A stretch of DNA of 64,000 bases from Euryodendron excelsum (taxonomy: Eukaryota; Streptophyta; Magnoliopsida; Ericales; Pentaphylacaceae), in NCBI GenBank assembly GCA_033060915.1, contig CM065384.1, forward strand, positions 10,939,001-11,003,000, given 5' to 3'. Below the pieces are notes generated by a model, which was not told where the DNA came from, did no database searches, and saw only the letters and a list, made by a program, of their open reading frames with translations. Positions 45,116 to 56,699 of this stretch are shown in pieces. The number at the start of each line of letters is the position of its first letter. Position 1 is the first letter of the stretch. Position numbers and translations under genes: made by a program.

Positions 45116-48100
45116 TAAGAATCTCATATTTCGATATACAGAGCTCGAGCACCTTCTAAACCCTAGCCTCCCTAGGTTTTCCCAAACCCTAGCCACCATA
45201 CATAAACCCTAGCACTCATACACAGCCCCATATACTCATACACTAGCCTTCAACGACTCTCTGAAGACTTGAAGAGCAGCCATCCAAAGCTTGAAGACAA
45301 TCCTTGAAGACTAAAGGTGAAGATCAAGACCGAAGACCGAAGATCGAAGACTGCACGGCGCGCAAAATAAAGAAGATACAAGGTAGGCTCCCTACTTAAT
45401 TTTCTGCACTTCCCCCCTCTATCTTCTCTCTCCTAACCCACTTGGGTTTTCTCTATTTTAATCCCCCATCTCTTTCCCCCCTTTCTTTGCATGCTTGAAA
45501 CAAACGGACTCCCGGTCCATGTGTAGGATTAGACTATTGGAGAGTCACCGTGTCGGGGGCTTTCTTCTAGTCTAACCAAAGACCACGTGGGTCCGGCCCC
45601 CTTGATTATGTGGTGAAGCCTTAACCTTGTATGTTCACGACCCCAAATTGCATTGTGCATATCATAGTCTTGCATCTTCCAAAATTCGTTTTCAAAAAGT
45701 TGTTTTCAAAAATCGTTTTCAAACTTGTTTTCAAAATTGCATCAAAAGCTCTTTTTTCAAAAACATGTTTTCAAAATCACAATCCTAGAGTGATTCTAGC
45801 CTTTCCATGGCTAGGGTTGCTTTAGGAAAGTGTTACATTAAAAGTGACCTTTTGGTCTATAGTTTCAAATCTTGTTGTTTTCAAAACCGCTTTCCTAAAG
45901 TGGTTCTAGCCTTCTTATGGTTAGAATTGCTTTAGGAAAGTGAGATGTTTTTTACACCTTCTAAAAATTCTCTTTAAAAATCTCTTCCTAAGAATCTCTT
46001 TTTCAACATACTTTTCTAAAACTCTCCTCTTCAAAATTGTTTTCGAAAACTCCCTTCCAAAATCTATTTTTCAAAACTCTCTTTTTCAACTCCTTTCCAA
46101 AATCTTTTCCTCAAAATTCACTTTCTAAAAACACTCCTTAAAAATCTTTCTAAAAACTCTTCTTCCGGAATCTTCCTTCTAGAAATTCCCCTATAGGATT
46201 TTCTTTCTAAAATCTACGTTTCCAAAAACATGCTTTCTAAAAATTTCTTTTCTTTAAACTCTTTTTCCAAAAACTCTCTTTCCAAAATCTTTCTTGTAGA
46301 AACTCCTCTCTAGGGTTTCCTTCCAAAACTTTCGTTTCCAAAAACACACTTTCTAAAAATCCCTTTTCCTTAGAGCCCAAATCAAGCCCTAGAACCCACC
46401 ATTAGGAAACCCTAAATTTTCTTTCCAAAAACATGGTTTTCAAACTTTGCCCCAAACCTAGGTTTCCAAAACCTCTAGTTTTCACATCAAAACTATACAC
46501 CTTTCCAAAACCACTTTTCTACGTCAAAACAATAATTTTCCAAATCTAGGGTTTCTAGAATCTCCCTTTCCAAATCCTTACTAAATCCAATCTTCCCTTT
46601 AGGAAACCAAATCAAATCTTCCCGTTTAGGAAACTAGATCCCGTCCTCCGTTTTTGGAAACAAAATCCAACCTTTCTCTCTTAGAAACCAAATCCAATCC
46701 CTTCTTAATCCAAACCTTTCCTAATTCAATTCCTTCCTAAACCATAAGTTTCCTAAACCTAAACTTCAAATCTTTCCTTAAGTTTCAAAATCCAAATCTT
46801 TCCTAAATTCGAATCCTTCCTAAACTTTCACTTTCCTAAATCTTAAGTTTCCAAAACTTGAACATAAAAATCTTTCCTAATCCAACATTTTCCTAATTCT
46901 ACCCTCTTTTCAAATCTTAACTTTTCAAATATAAGCTTTCAAACCTTTCCTAAATTCAAACCTTTCCTAATTTCAAGACTTTCTAAAATTCAAACTCTAA
47001 AACTTTCTAAATCCTAAACTTTCTAAATTTCAAATCTTTCTAAAATTCTAAGCTTCCCAAATTCAAAACATTCTAAATTTGAAACCTTTTTAAGTTAAAT
47101 CTTTCTAAACCTAAAACTTTCTAAATTCTAAACTCTCTTAAACTTCAAATCTTTCCAAATCTAAGACTTTTCTAAATTCAAAACTTTCTTAATCTAAGAC
47201 TTTTCTAAACTTAAAACTTTCTTAATTCAAACATTTCCTAAACTAAAAACTTCCTTTTTTCGAACCTTTCCTAAAACGAAATTTTCTTATTTTCAAGACT
47301 TCCTTGTTTGTAAAGCTTTCCAAATTCAAAACTTCCTTTTTTTTCAAAACATTTCTAAATTCAAAACTTTTCGATTTTCAAAACTTTCCTAATTTGGGAA
47401 CTTTCCTAATCTGAAAACTTTTCCTTTTTCGAAAACTTTCTAAACTCGAAACTTTCCAATTTCAAAACTTTCCTAAACCTAAAACTTTCCTAATTTCAAA
47501 ACTTTCCAAAAATGAAACTTTTCTAATTGGAAACTTTCCTAAATCGAACATTTCCTAATTCAAACATTTCCTAAATCCAACCTTTCCTAATCTCCTAAAC
47601 CTTCCAAGTCGAGTAAAGCTTTTCCTAAGTCTAGGTTTCCTAAACCTTCATCTTTCTAAAACAAGTCCAAATCTATCTTTCCAAATCAAAGTCCAATTCT
47701 CTCAGTTTCAATTTCTAATCTCTTCTTCTAATCTCAAATCAAATCCAATTTTCAATTCAATCTCTTTCTTCCAATCCAATCTTTCTCTTCAAATCAATCT
47801 CTTTTCAATCGGACTCCGGTCCGAACTACGACTGACCTGATTCTCCCAAAGGGATACGTAGGCAACCTTCATAGGTGCGGTCACAACACTTTTCAAACTT
47901 TCAATTCCACCCTCATGGGTGTGGTTTCCAAAATCTTTCTAAATTTCAAATTCCAATTAATTTTCAAAATTCAATTTCAAAATTTCTATTTTCAAATTCC
48001 TATTTCTAAGTTTTCAAAGTTTCCAATTTCAATTCCATCTTTTCAAATCTATTTTCAAATCAAATTAATTTCAAATCAATCTCTTTTCAAATCTGTTTTT

Positions 48101-48662
48101 CAATTCTCTTTTCTTGCACTTGCATATCATGCATCATGATAATTTATAAACATTGTTTTTCAAAGTGGATAGGATTGAACCATTAGTTAATTAAAGACTT
48201 TCATAGGTGAATCTAGGGTAAATTGACATGTAGCTACCGAAAGGGCGGGGTAGGGTGATAGCTTAGTGCGTCTTCCCTGCACGTAACCAACCTCCGAACT
48301 TAGAATCACTGATTTCATAGACCAAAAGGAGTTATTTTTCAAAAAGGGCTAAATGTTTTCCAAAGGTTGCCAAACAACCTATTTTTCGTAAAAAACCCTC
48401 TCTTGAGGATGTTTTCAAAATTGTTTTCCAAAACCCTAAGTGTAGTTTTCGGACTATGCTTAGTTTTTTAGGTGACCTAACTCACCTTAATCAAGTTAGA
48501 TGGCGACTCCGAATCTTTTTCAAAAAGCCCTTTATTCAAACCTGTTTTCAATTCAAACCTAGTCGCACTCATTCTTCTAGGAGGGTGAGTTCTAACGAGA
48601 GAGTACAGCATTTTTCCCGCTTGGGTGAGTATTCCTCGAGTGCGAAAAATCTGGGCGCGACA
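45116..48662 (+). repeat. Element D 5' LTR, R and U5 only (3547 bp)
   Basis: Begins taagaatctcatatttcg, equal to 58177 in the 3' LTR, and ends GGGCGCGACA before the PBS. The first 1669 bp of the LTR (U3, TATA and start of R) are missing and element C gag is joined instead. Confidence 0.9.
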
Positions 48663-48664
48663 GT

Positions 48665-48682
48665 TGGCGACTCCACTGGGGA
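48665..48682 (+). other. Primer-binding site, Tat/Ogre type
   Basis: TGGCGACTCCACTGGGGA, two bases after the LTR. This is the tRNA-Arg-type PBS known from Tat/Ogre elements; best preserved of the three here. Confidence 0.85.
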
Positions 48683-50123
48683 TACTTAGAGGGTTGGGCC
48701 GTAGTCATGTCTCTTTACCCTTCACCCATGTAGAGTCTTTAATTAACTTGGTTCAATCTTATTCACTTTAAATTGTCAAAACTAAATTTTCAAAAATTGT
48801 TTTCAAAAAACATGCATTTATTCATATTATCTTGTATTATGTTTGCCATCTACATACTAACACTTGCATCTTTGTTTTGTAGGTGCGCTTTATGTTTAAA
48901 TTTTATTAACTGCTTTGCATGAATGTGATGTACAGGATGAATGGGAGTTGTTGGGTCCTTTCCTCCACTTTTAAAAATCACACACACACTGCATGTGCAC
49001 TTGCATTCTGCATACTTGCATACCTTGATATGTCCTTTCTAGTTAGAAAGGGGGAACGGTATATTGGTTGTGGGCAAGATGCTGTGTCAGTTTCTTCGCC
49101 TACGGCCTCTTAATGGTTCCCCCGCTCGGATCACCAACCGATCATGGCACCACCTCGGGGAGTGGGCCTAGGTTTGAAGATCCAGGGACCGAGCCTTTTT
49201 AGGACACATTAGTCAACCCTCAACCTCATACTCATATAGACACCATGCATAGCCGAACCTCTGCCGGATTTAGGACACGAGCACCGTTTTCGAAATCATG
49301 GAGGAAAGGACGACTGCTCTTACTTTCATTTATACATGCTGTTATAATACCTGTATTCATACTGTTATAATGCCTGTCTAACTCTTCATGCATGCATGTT
49401 TACTTTAATTGTACCTTCTCTCTTTATACTTTGTGCATATTCATGTTCATGCATTCAATATCCCATGTCCAGACAAGAGTTCCGAGTAACTCAAGTCACT
49501 GCATTCTCATACATATGATCAACCCATTGAGAGTGACACCAACGTCACTCTCCCTTGCATTAAACCTACCCAAACCCTAAGGGTTCCCGTGTAACCCTAA
49601 GGACTCATTGCATACATCCCAATCCATTTCATAAGAGGGGCCCCAATCTCTCTATGCTCACGGAGATAGGGTTGCCAAGAAGACAAGGGGCAATCAATCA
49701 ACAAGGTTTCTCAGCGACCTCCTCAACATCAAATCCAAGGAAGGTGAATCCGGAGACTCAAGAGTAGTTTAGGTTTTCCCTTTTGTAAAAGTAGGTAGGT
49801 GGAAGTCCAAAGGAAAATGTTCCCCCTCCCCCTATTAATATGTATTTCAATTCTTTTGTATTTCAAACCCAAGATTTAATGTATTTCTTTATTTTTATGA
49901 ATGAATGCATGAATGAGTGAAGGTTCCTACCTAACGGTAAGGTATCTGCATACAGGGGCAAATCCCCTATCTCCAAAAGTGAGCCAATACATCATGTTTA
50001 GTTTCCCCCTTTAAAAAGGGGCACCTTGGAGCATGCATTGCATAAAGACTTGTCAAGGTCAAACATTGACTCTTCCCTTTTGTTGGTTTTAGGTACCTTC
50101 CCTCGTTCCCCGATCTTACAAGC
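48683..50123 (+). other. Element D 5' leader
   Basis: 1.4 kb with no convincing frame, colinear with the leaders of B and C. A poly-pyrimidine segment ending ttggttttag (50082-50091) sits about 30 bp before the gag ATG and could be a splice acceptor; that is inference only. Confidence 0.7.
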
Positions 50124-51371
50124 ATGGAATTGCTTACTCTTGATACGTTAACTCAGTTACTAGCAGAGACAAGAGGAGTCAAGCATAAGATGACCGAAAT
50201 GGAAGGCATGCTTTCCTCACTCTTATCCCACACAACCCGAGAGCAAGCAGTGTCCTTGCAAGCCCAAACCTATGATGGATGAAAAAGGATGAAGAAGGAA
50301 GATCATGACTGTGCCGCCACCATTGCTTCCCAACAACCTCCCCGGGCCGAGGGCCTTGCTCGCATGCCTTCCAAACCAACCCCTAACCGAACATAAGAAT
50401 TATATGACCTTCCCTTCGGATATCATCCCGACCCTTTTGGCCCTGCCACCGAGAATGGTCCCGTTTTGAAACATAGAACCCGAAGCCCTTTCAATTCCCG
50501 AACCATCAACCCAGCGGCGACCTCACCAAAACGTGGTCCCCAATCATCAAAAACATCTGCAATACCTCCTCGGACTAGGCGAACAGGTGGGAAGAAGCGG
50601 ACATTTACAAAACTCGCGTGCTCACAGACCACGGTCTATTTTGGCCTCTTAGCAGCTGGGTACCTGAAACCTATACCTGCTCGACCCTAGCCCAATCCTC
50701 CGCCTCATTACTTCAAATCTGCAGCAAGCTGTAAGTATCATTCGGATAGCCAAGGACACGACACTGAAGATTGTTTGGCCCTCAAGCATAAGATTCAAGA
50801 CCTGATAGATAATAAGATCATTGGGATACGACCGGCAAATCCTTCTCCGAACGGCTCTGCAAACCTTCCACTGGACCATGCTGTCAACATCATTACAAGG
50901 TTTGGTAACAACAAGGTTTGTTTTGCTGCATGCCAAGAGATATATTACAAGGACGGAAAGGAAATGGAATGCGAAGATGCCTGGTCACGATGTAACCTTG
51001 ATGAGATGCTGACCCCCGAAGACAAACTTGTATACGAGTCTGTGAGGAAAATTGATGAGGAGCTGTCCAAACTCCTTAATAAGAATTCCCCATTGTGTAT
51101 ACCTGAGGAGCGTCGAGCCCCAATTGGAGGCCAGAGCAGAAAGCCCCGGGCACGACCTATTGAGCTGGACGAATACGAATTGCCCGAGTGGTTTGTTAGA
51201 GAAACTCCGGAGCAAACAAATGAAGGCCAGACAATCAAGAAAGCTGACGATTACATCATCACCGCCAACTCACTTGGAACTCCGGGAGAAGCATCTACCT
51301 ATCCTGCCTTAGCTGAAAATCTCAACTGTGGATGGAATGCAGACAAGGGCACAGGCCCAAGACCTTACTAG
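50124..51371 (+). pseudogene. Tat/Ogre-type gag with capsid deleted (element D)
   Basis: One continuous frame of 416 codons from ATG 50124 to TAG 51371, with three in-frame stops (near 50280, 50396 and 50689). All three fit single C-to-T changes (CGA or CAA/CAG to stop). The N-terminus (MELLTLDTLTQLLAETRG) is helical and coiled-coil-like. Then come KLACSQTTVYFGLLAAGYLKPIPARP and YCKYHSDSQGHDTEDC-type zinc-knuckle sequence (C-x2-H-x5-H-x4-C) followed by LALKHKIQDLIDNK, as at the C-terminus of Tat-lineage gag. The capsid core seen in element C is missing, as is all of pol. An acidic tail (ELDEYELPEWFVRETPEQ) completes it. It may keep RNA-binding features only. Confidence 0.8.
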
Positions 51372-53319
51372 AAATGGGTTCCTTGCACAAGCGTACAAGA
51401 GAGGGGTGGTTTCACCCACTTTCTTTCTATCCCTTTTACTTCTTGTTTTTAAATTAATCTCTACATTTTCTTATTAAGAACTTGATGCTTTTCGTAAACA
51501 TAATAATAATAATCAAATGACAGTCTTTTATTCCATTGCTGTTGTCTTGTCCTCCTTGGGAATAGTGACTACTTTCTACGCAAGGGGCATGGTTTGTCTT
51601 ATGGAATGATCCAACTTGAAGGGATGATAGCATGAGTTAACCACTTGCCAAATGACCAACCTTCCATACAGAGAGAGAATAAGGATGAGTGAGGATACTA
51701 TTCAAATGTAGCACTTGCAAGACTCTGAGGCTAAGCGATGTGTGGCCAGTTTGTCAAGAGGAAGATGAGCCATCTTTCATTCCCCCACATATAAAGAATA
51801 AATAACTAAATAAATGAACAAATGTGCTCATATTCCCTTTGCTTAACCCCTAGTGCCTCGCGGAAAGCGAAAATTTTTCTTTGCCAACCCTGATCCAAAA
51901 CTGTCCTCCCCACACTGGGGCAGACAATAGTTGAGAACTCTAGGAGTGGTGTCCATCTCTATCATGTTAGGTTAGTGTTGAAAACTCTATGGATCAAGCA
52001 ATCTGATTTAAAATGAAGAGAGGCCCTCATTTCATTTCCCATACAGTCAAAAGCAACCCCTTGCCAAACCTGTTGAGCCATTTATCCTTTCTTAACAAAA
52101 CCGCAATCTAGGGATCACCACCCACACTGGGTATATGGAACTACTAAGGAAAAGGTTTAAGGGGAAAGGGTTAGAAAATTGTTCCATTTCATAAAAGAAA
52201 AGAAAAGAAATAGAAAGAAAAAAAGCAAAAGAAAGAAGTTGCCAAGGGGCAAGAGGCCAAAAAAAAAAAATTTATGAATGAATTATCTTCAAAAGCATAC
52301 AAGAAGAGCAAATGAGAAGAAAGTTATGTCTATCTCAAAAAGGTATATAAAAAAAGGGTGAAAGAACAAGATTATTTTCACCCTGAGAAATATGTGGTCA
52401 AAAGCAAGAAGGAAATTTAAAGGTGAACCTGGGAAACCCAGTAGGTACAATTGGTTTGAGCCTTTACCCTTTCTTGCGAAACCCTGAAACCATGGCCTAC
52501 ATTACAACCCTATTAAAGTCCCCTCTGATTAAAAATAGATTGCTTGATCTAAATGAGTTAGATTCGCTGCCAAAGCAAAAAAAGAAAAGAGGATAAAAAG
52601 AAGATGCTAATCCTACTGAAAAACAGTTAAGGACAGTTTGGATCTAAACCTCGCTGAAGACAACATTGAATTTGAGCCTACATATCCCGTTGTTTCTAAA
52701 ACCCAACAACCTAGCCTACATTATGGTCCTAAATAAAGTCTTCCCGGATTGAAATGACTAGCCACTTATCGCTCTGTCAAAGGTCAGGTAAGCGGTTGCT
52801 AAGACCCCAAGAGTCGAGAGTCTCAGCCCAATAACCCTATACACTAACCCTAAGACAAAAGAGTTGGGGGCGATCAAGAGGTTGGGTAAAGTACGAAATG
52901 CTATCATCCCATCGAGGTAGGGTTGAGCTAGAAGAGAGGCTAAACCCCCGAAGAAGAGGCAGTTACCATTCCCAAGGCTACAAGTCTAACAGCACCCTGT
53001 GTCATTCTATTAACATATTTCTAACTTGTGCATATATATATATAAAAAAAAAAATCGGCATGAGCTTTGCATATATAAGACATAACCCCTGTAGAAATAG
53101 AAGTCACTAACAGCAACTCATGTAACAAATATCTAACATCATCATACATCTGCTCAAATGTCTAGCTGTAAAGATCGTAAATGTATCTGTCTATCTGTGC
53201 ATCTAAGTACCATAAACATCCATCCTTATACAAAACTATGCAAAATAAAACTGTCTAACATCAGTACATCTCAGGAACAAGGGGCAAAAGGGGAGCAGAG
53301 TCTCTACAAGGGGCATCTC
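51372..53319 (+). other. Long non-coding internal region of element D
   Basis: No domain or long frame. It contains three related blocks starting ttgagcc at 52072, 52456 and 52672, each followed by a T/C-rich stretch and aaacc. The last two also share gcctacatta and aataaagtc-like words. Related blocks occur in element B. A-rich runs lie at 52190-52270 and a short (ta)n at 53034-53043. Confidence 0.6.
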
Positions 53320-55169
53320 TCACAGGTCGAAGTCAATATCATCCGGATCAAAATCCCCGAAACCCGACATCGGAGGAGGAGGATAACTACTCGAAGCACC
53401 ACCATCCTGCAGGGAAGACAGAACCGAAATCAGCTACATACAAAAGGAACTAAGCAATAGCAGAGCAATAAGGAGCAAAGAGAAGAATAACTTACCCCCC
53501 CCCCCCACCCATCTGTGATAATCGAGCCGTCAGAGAAGCTACCTTGGCCTGGTACTGGTCCCTCTCCATCTGATACCGATCTCTCTGGTCTCTCACAGCA
53601 GTAAACTCGGCCTGGGGCACATATCCTCCAGCACGGCGCCACAAGTCAACCACCTCCTGGCCAACAGCGTACCCGCCGACTACTACCTCAAACCGGGTGA
53701 AGGCACCAACCGAATGGGCTCCAAAGTGCGCAGCGTAATCTGTATCCGGAGGAAGCTAGAACTCGGCACCTGGCTGGTGCTCCTGGTAGGGGATGGGTAC
53801 TCCGGCCACCAGGGCTGCAAACATGTACTTTGGCGGAGCCCCCACTGATCGAAACTCCTCGCGAAACTGCCTCCAATGCCGCTCTCCAAGATAAGACTCC
53901 CAGGTGTCATCACTGAGAAAAGTAGCTCTCGACAAGGACAACAGGACCAGGTACCGGACTTTCTCATAATGGACTGATCCAATGAAGGGCCGCCAGGTCA
54001 CATCCCTCGCCTCAATCAGCTCCAGGTTAGCCCGAAGCGTCACGAAGTTAGTAATCTCTGATCGCTGGGCTACCCGGTCACGAGCCCACCTCAAAGCACG
54101 AGGATAGAGATCATCCTCAACGACTGCAGGGCAATGCACCGGCAGGTACTCGTAACTCCACCAGACAAGGAAGGGCCAAAAGCTAGTCATGCTGCCCCAA
54201 CGAGAAGAAGTCCGAACCTGCATCGATCGAGGAAAGCAGCCAAAAGAAAAGGACCCCCAGTCCAACTCAGGCAAAGCTCCCAGATCGGCTACTATACTCA
54301 CCAGACGGCACGACACGAGTGACTTGTTGTTGTTGCAGAAGCAGCTAAAGATGATGTACAACACAAGTCGCCGTCTCATGATGTCCCGCCGGGCAGGCGA
54401 TGGCTAGGTAGCAAAAGTACGCTCACCCTGACTAATCCAGGAGACTGGGAATGCAGAGCGCTCAGGCTGGGGCAAGTCCAACAGCAAACAGGCCTCGTCC
54501 CTACTGACCGGGTGCAGGGTGATCCGCCGGCCGACAAAGGAGAGTCCTGTAATAATTGCCCAATCTAAAGGAGTGGGGCCTAACTCGAAGCCGACAAAAT
54601 GGAAGGTCCCAGTCTCCCCGAACCACCTCTCGACAAGTGCCAGTACCAAATGCCGGTTCAGGCGGTTAGCCTGTAATCCCATAAAGGCACCAAACCCGAT
54701 CTCTGCCAAGAAGGCGCGGTATGATGGGGCAGCCTGCTGCATGGTCACAAAGACCTGATGAACAGCCCCTCGAAAAGCTGTATTTACCCGCGAATGTGGC
54801 AAATGCTGTATGGAATATACACTAGGGTGATAGGCAAGATCCCCGAGAGGTGGGACATCTGCTATCTGCAAATCTCCCAAGTCGGCGTCTGTCTGCCTAT
54901 GCCTGGAAGAAGCTCGCCCATAGCCGGTCACCTGGTCCCCAAGGCCCGGTACCTCCTTCCCGGCGTCAACCTCCTCAGCAAAAGCTTGCTCAATCAGAGG
55001 AAAAGGGTCGACAGGTAATCTACTCCCCTGCCTGCTCTGGCTGGATGAGGATCGTCCGGTGGATCGTCGACTACCTCTGGATCGACTAGAACCGCCAGCA
55101 GAATCAGTCCGGGCCGCCTTCCCTGAGCGGCGTCTCCTCTCGGAACCGTCATCACCTACGTCTGCCATC
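53320..55169 (-). CDS. Antisense PMD-family gene in retroelement D (two stops)
   Basis: Reading against element D, ATG at 55168 starts MADVGDDGSERRRRSGKAA, an S/R/G-rich tail, then the plant mobile domain (PF10536-like): RWFGETGTFHFVGFELGPTP, DWAIITGLSFVGRRI, then YIIFSCFC, LVSIVADL, DWGSFSFGCFPRSM and LVWWSYEYLP. PMD proteins (MAIN/MAIL relatives) include host genes and copies carried by mobile elements; their biochemical role is unclear. A coiled-coil C-terminus (FTAVRDQRDRYQMERDQYQA) leads to a G-run, a GTAAGT donor at 53495 and, after an 89-bp intron ending CTGCAG (53407), an exon ending DFDPDDIDFDL and TGA at 53322-53320. Two in-frame TAGs (54404-54406, 53756-53758) break an otherwise single 1.67-kb frame. 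The G-run leaves exon 2 out of phase by one base. Probably a captured gene that recently lost its frame. Confidence 0.75.
53407..53495 (-). other. Intron of the antisense PMD gene (89 bp)
   Basis: Minus-strand donor GTAAGT and acceptor CTGCAG, T-rich, normal length for plants. Without splicing the frame hits TAA at the donor; with splicing a short acidic exon with a natural stop follows. Confidence 0.7.
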
Positions 55170-56047
55170 CTGAAAAGGTAAGCCAAGGTAAGTGATGTTA
55201 ATATACCATCCATGCAGTTTAAATAACAATAAAATAAAACAAACAAATAACACAAAACAAATAAAAGATTTTGAATAACAAATCAAAAACAAAATTTTCA
55301 CACATCTTGATTTTCCAACTCCAAATCACGTCTTAAGGGTTCTCTGCCTTTTCCCTTCAAAAAGATTTTATTTCTAAAATTTTAACCAACTCTTTTCATA
55401 ATTTCTAAAAATTTCGGCAGAGTCCCGTTTAAAAATGGCCCCTACAACGCCCATGACATCAACACAAAATATGCACCTTCCAACAATACAATCACATGAC
55501 AATGGCACCCGTGCACACTCTCCAATTTTTTTTTTTCAAAATTTGCAAAACTCACGTTTTATTTTTCAAATAAATCAATGGTTTTCAAAAGGCCTCCAAA
55601 ATTTTTCAAAATCACCTCAAATGTTTTCAAAATATTCCTACATTTTTCCAAATTTCAAACTTCAAAAATTTCGTCAATTCCTTGAATTTTCTAATTTTTC
55701 CTAATTTTCTAAATATTTTTCTATTTTTCAAAAAATCAAAAATTCACCGAGTTTTCAAAAAAATCACGAAACTTCATACGGTTGTTAAACACATTTTTCT
55801 AAGGCACAGTGCACAAAAACATAGCCAGAAAACCTAATACCCATGCTTATAGGAACAAATTTCCTATTCCTGCAGAAAACCCCCTTCACACATTTACATA
55901 TAATCACTCAAATTCAATCAAACAACCATCAAATTGCAAAAACAACATCACCAAAGTGTTCAAAACATATCAAAACATCAATTTCCACTATTCACATGAT
56001 TCAAACGAAGTTCTACACATCAAAATCAACAAACTTTGAAAACTCAC
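55170..56047 (-). other. Probable 5' UTR intron of the antisense gene
   Basis: Minus-strand donor AAG|GTGAGT at 56048/56047 and acceptor ccttttcag|G ATG at 55170/55169, with an AT-rich interior (tttgaaaa words). The acceptor lies one base before the ATG. Based on consensus sites only. Confidence 0.45.
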
Positions 56048-56460
56048 CTTTTGGAAGTTCTCCGGCTAAATCTTCACTTCCGGCGACTTTTCCGGCGACG
56101 TGGACTCCTTTCGGCAATCACCCGTGGTCCCCAAGGAGTGCTCCTTCAATGTCCAAGATGGATTCCTCGCAATGCCTCACAAATTTGCAAAAAACTCTTC
56201 AAATCCCGTGGGTGTTTGAACCAGAAATTTTCTGGTTTTAACTTCAAACCTGGCGCCACTAGCAGAGGCGCCAGTTCATTTCTACCAAAGGCGCCACTAC
56301 TAGTGGCGCCAGTTATAAATTCTGGGCAGTTTTTTTTTCCGGCCAAAACTCGTTTTCGAAGGCCTTTTTGGCCCGTTATCCGTTTTCGACCCCCGTTGTC
56401 GGAAGGTTTTCAATGTCCGTCCCTCCGACTGCCTCGCGGTCAACATGGGACTCTTACTCT
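56048..56460 (-). promoter_or_regulatory. Putative first exon and promoter area of the antisense gene
   Basis: GC-richer sequence with two GGCGCCACT palindrome units: 56251-56274 and 56290-56310 (arms GGCGCCACTA/TAGTGGCGCC). Beside them ttataaat (56313-56320) reads as TTTATAA on the minus strand. The same palindrome type lies next to the TATA box in the LTRs. No coding frame is convincing here. Confidence 0.35.
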
Positions 56461-56465
56461 TATCG

Positions 56466-56496
56466 TTTTCTGTCTTTGACAAACAAAGACAGAAAA
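56466..56496. other. Perfect 13-bp hairpin before the PPT
   Basis: TTTTCTGTCTTTG, loop acaaa, CAAAGACAGAAAA; the right arm is the start of the polypurine tract. Absent at the same place in element B. Confidence 0.85.
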
Positions 56497-56507
56497 AGAG
56501 GGGCAGT
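56484..56507 (+). other. Polypurine tract of element D
   Basis: caaagacagaaaaagagggg followed by cagt and the LTR start at 56508. Confidence 0.85.
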
Positions 56508-56699
56508 TGTAAGCACCCCATTTTTGACCGCTCGGCAGTCTACACTCCGTCCAGACTTGTTTTTAAGTCATTATGGACATATTCCAATCGAAACCAATCC
56601 TCTAGTCCAAATTCCGTCTTTCTATCGCTTCGCGGGCCTATCAGGCCCAAATAGAGGCAAAATGACCAAAATGCCCTTACGGGCATTGTCCTTTCTTAT

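Noticed and set aside
50423..51312. Frames on both strands overlapping the D gag
   Set aside because: Only the plus-strand frame beginning at 50124 shows gag motifs; others are shadows.
53430..54758. Other frames within the PMD region, both strands
   Set aside because: GC-rich shadow frames; the PMD motifs lie in one minus-strand frame only.
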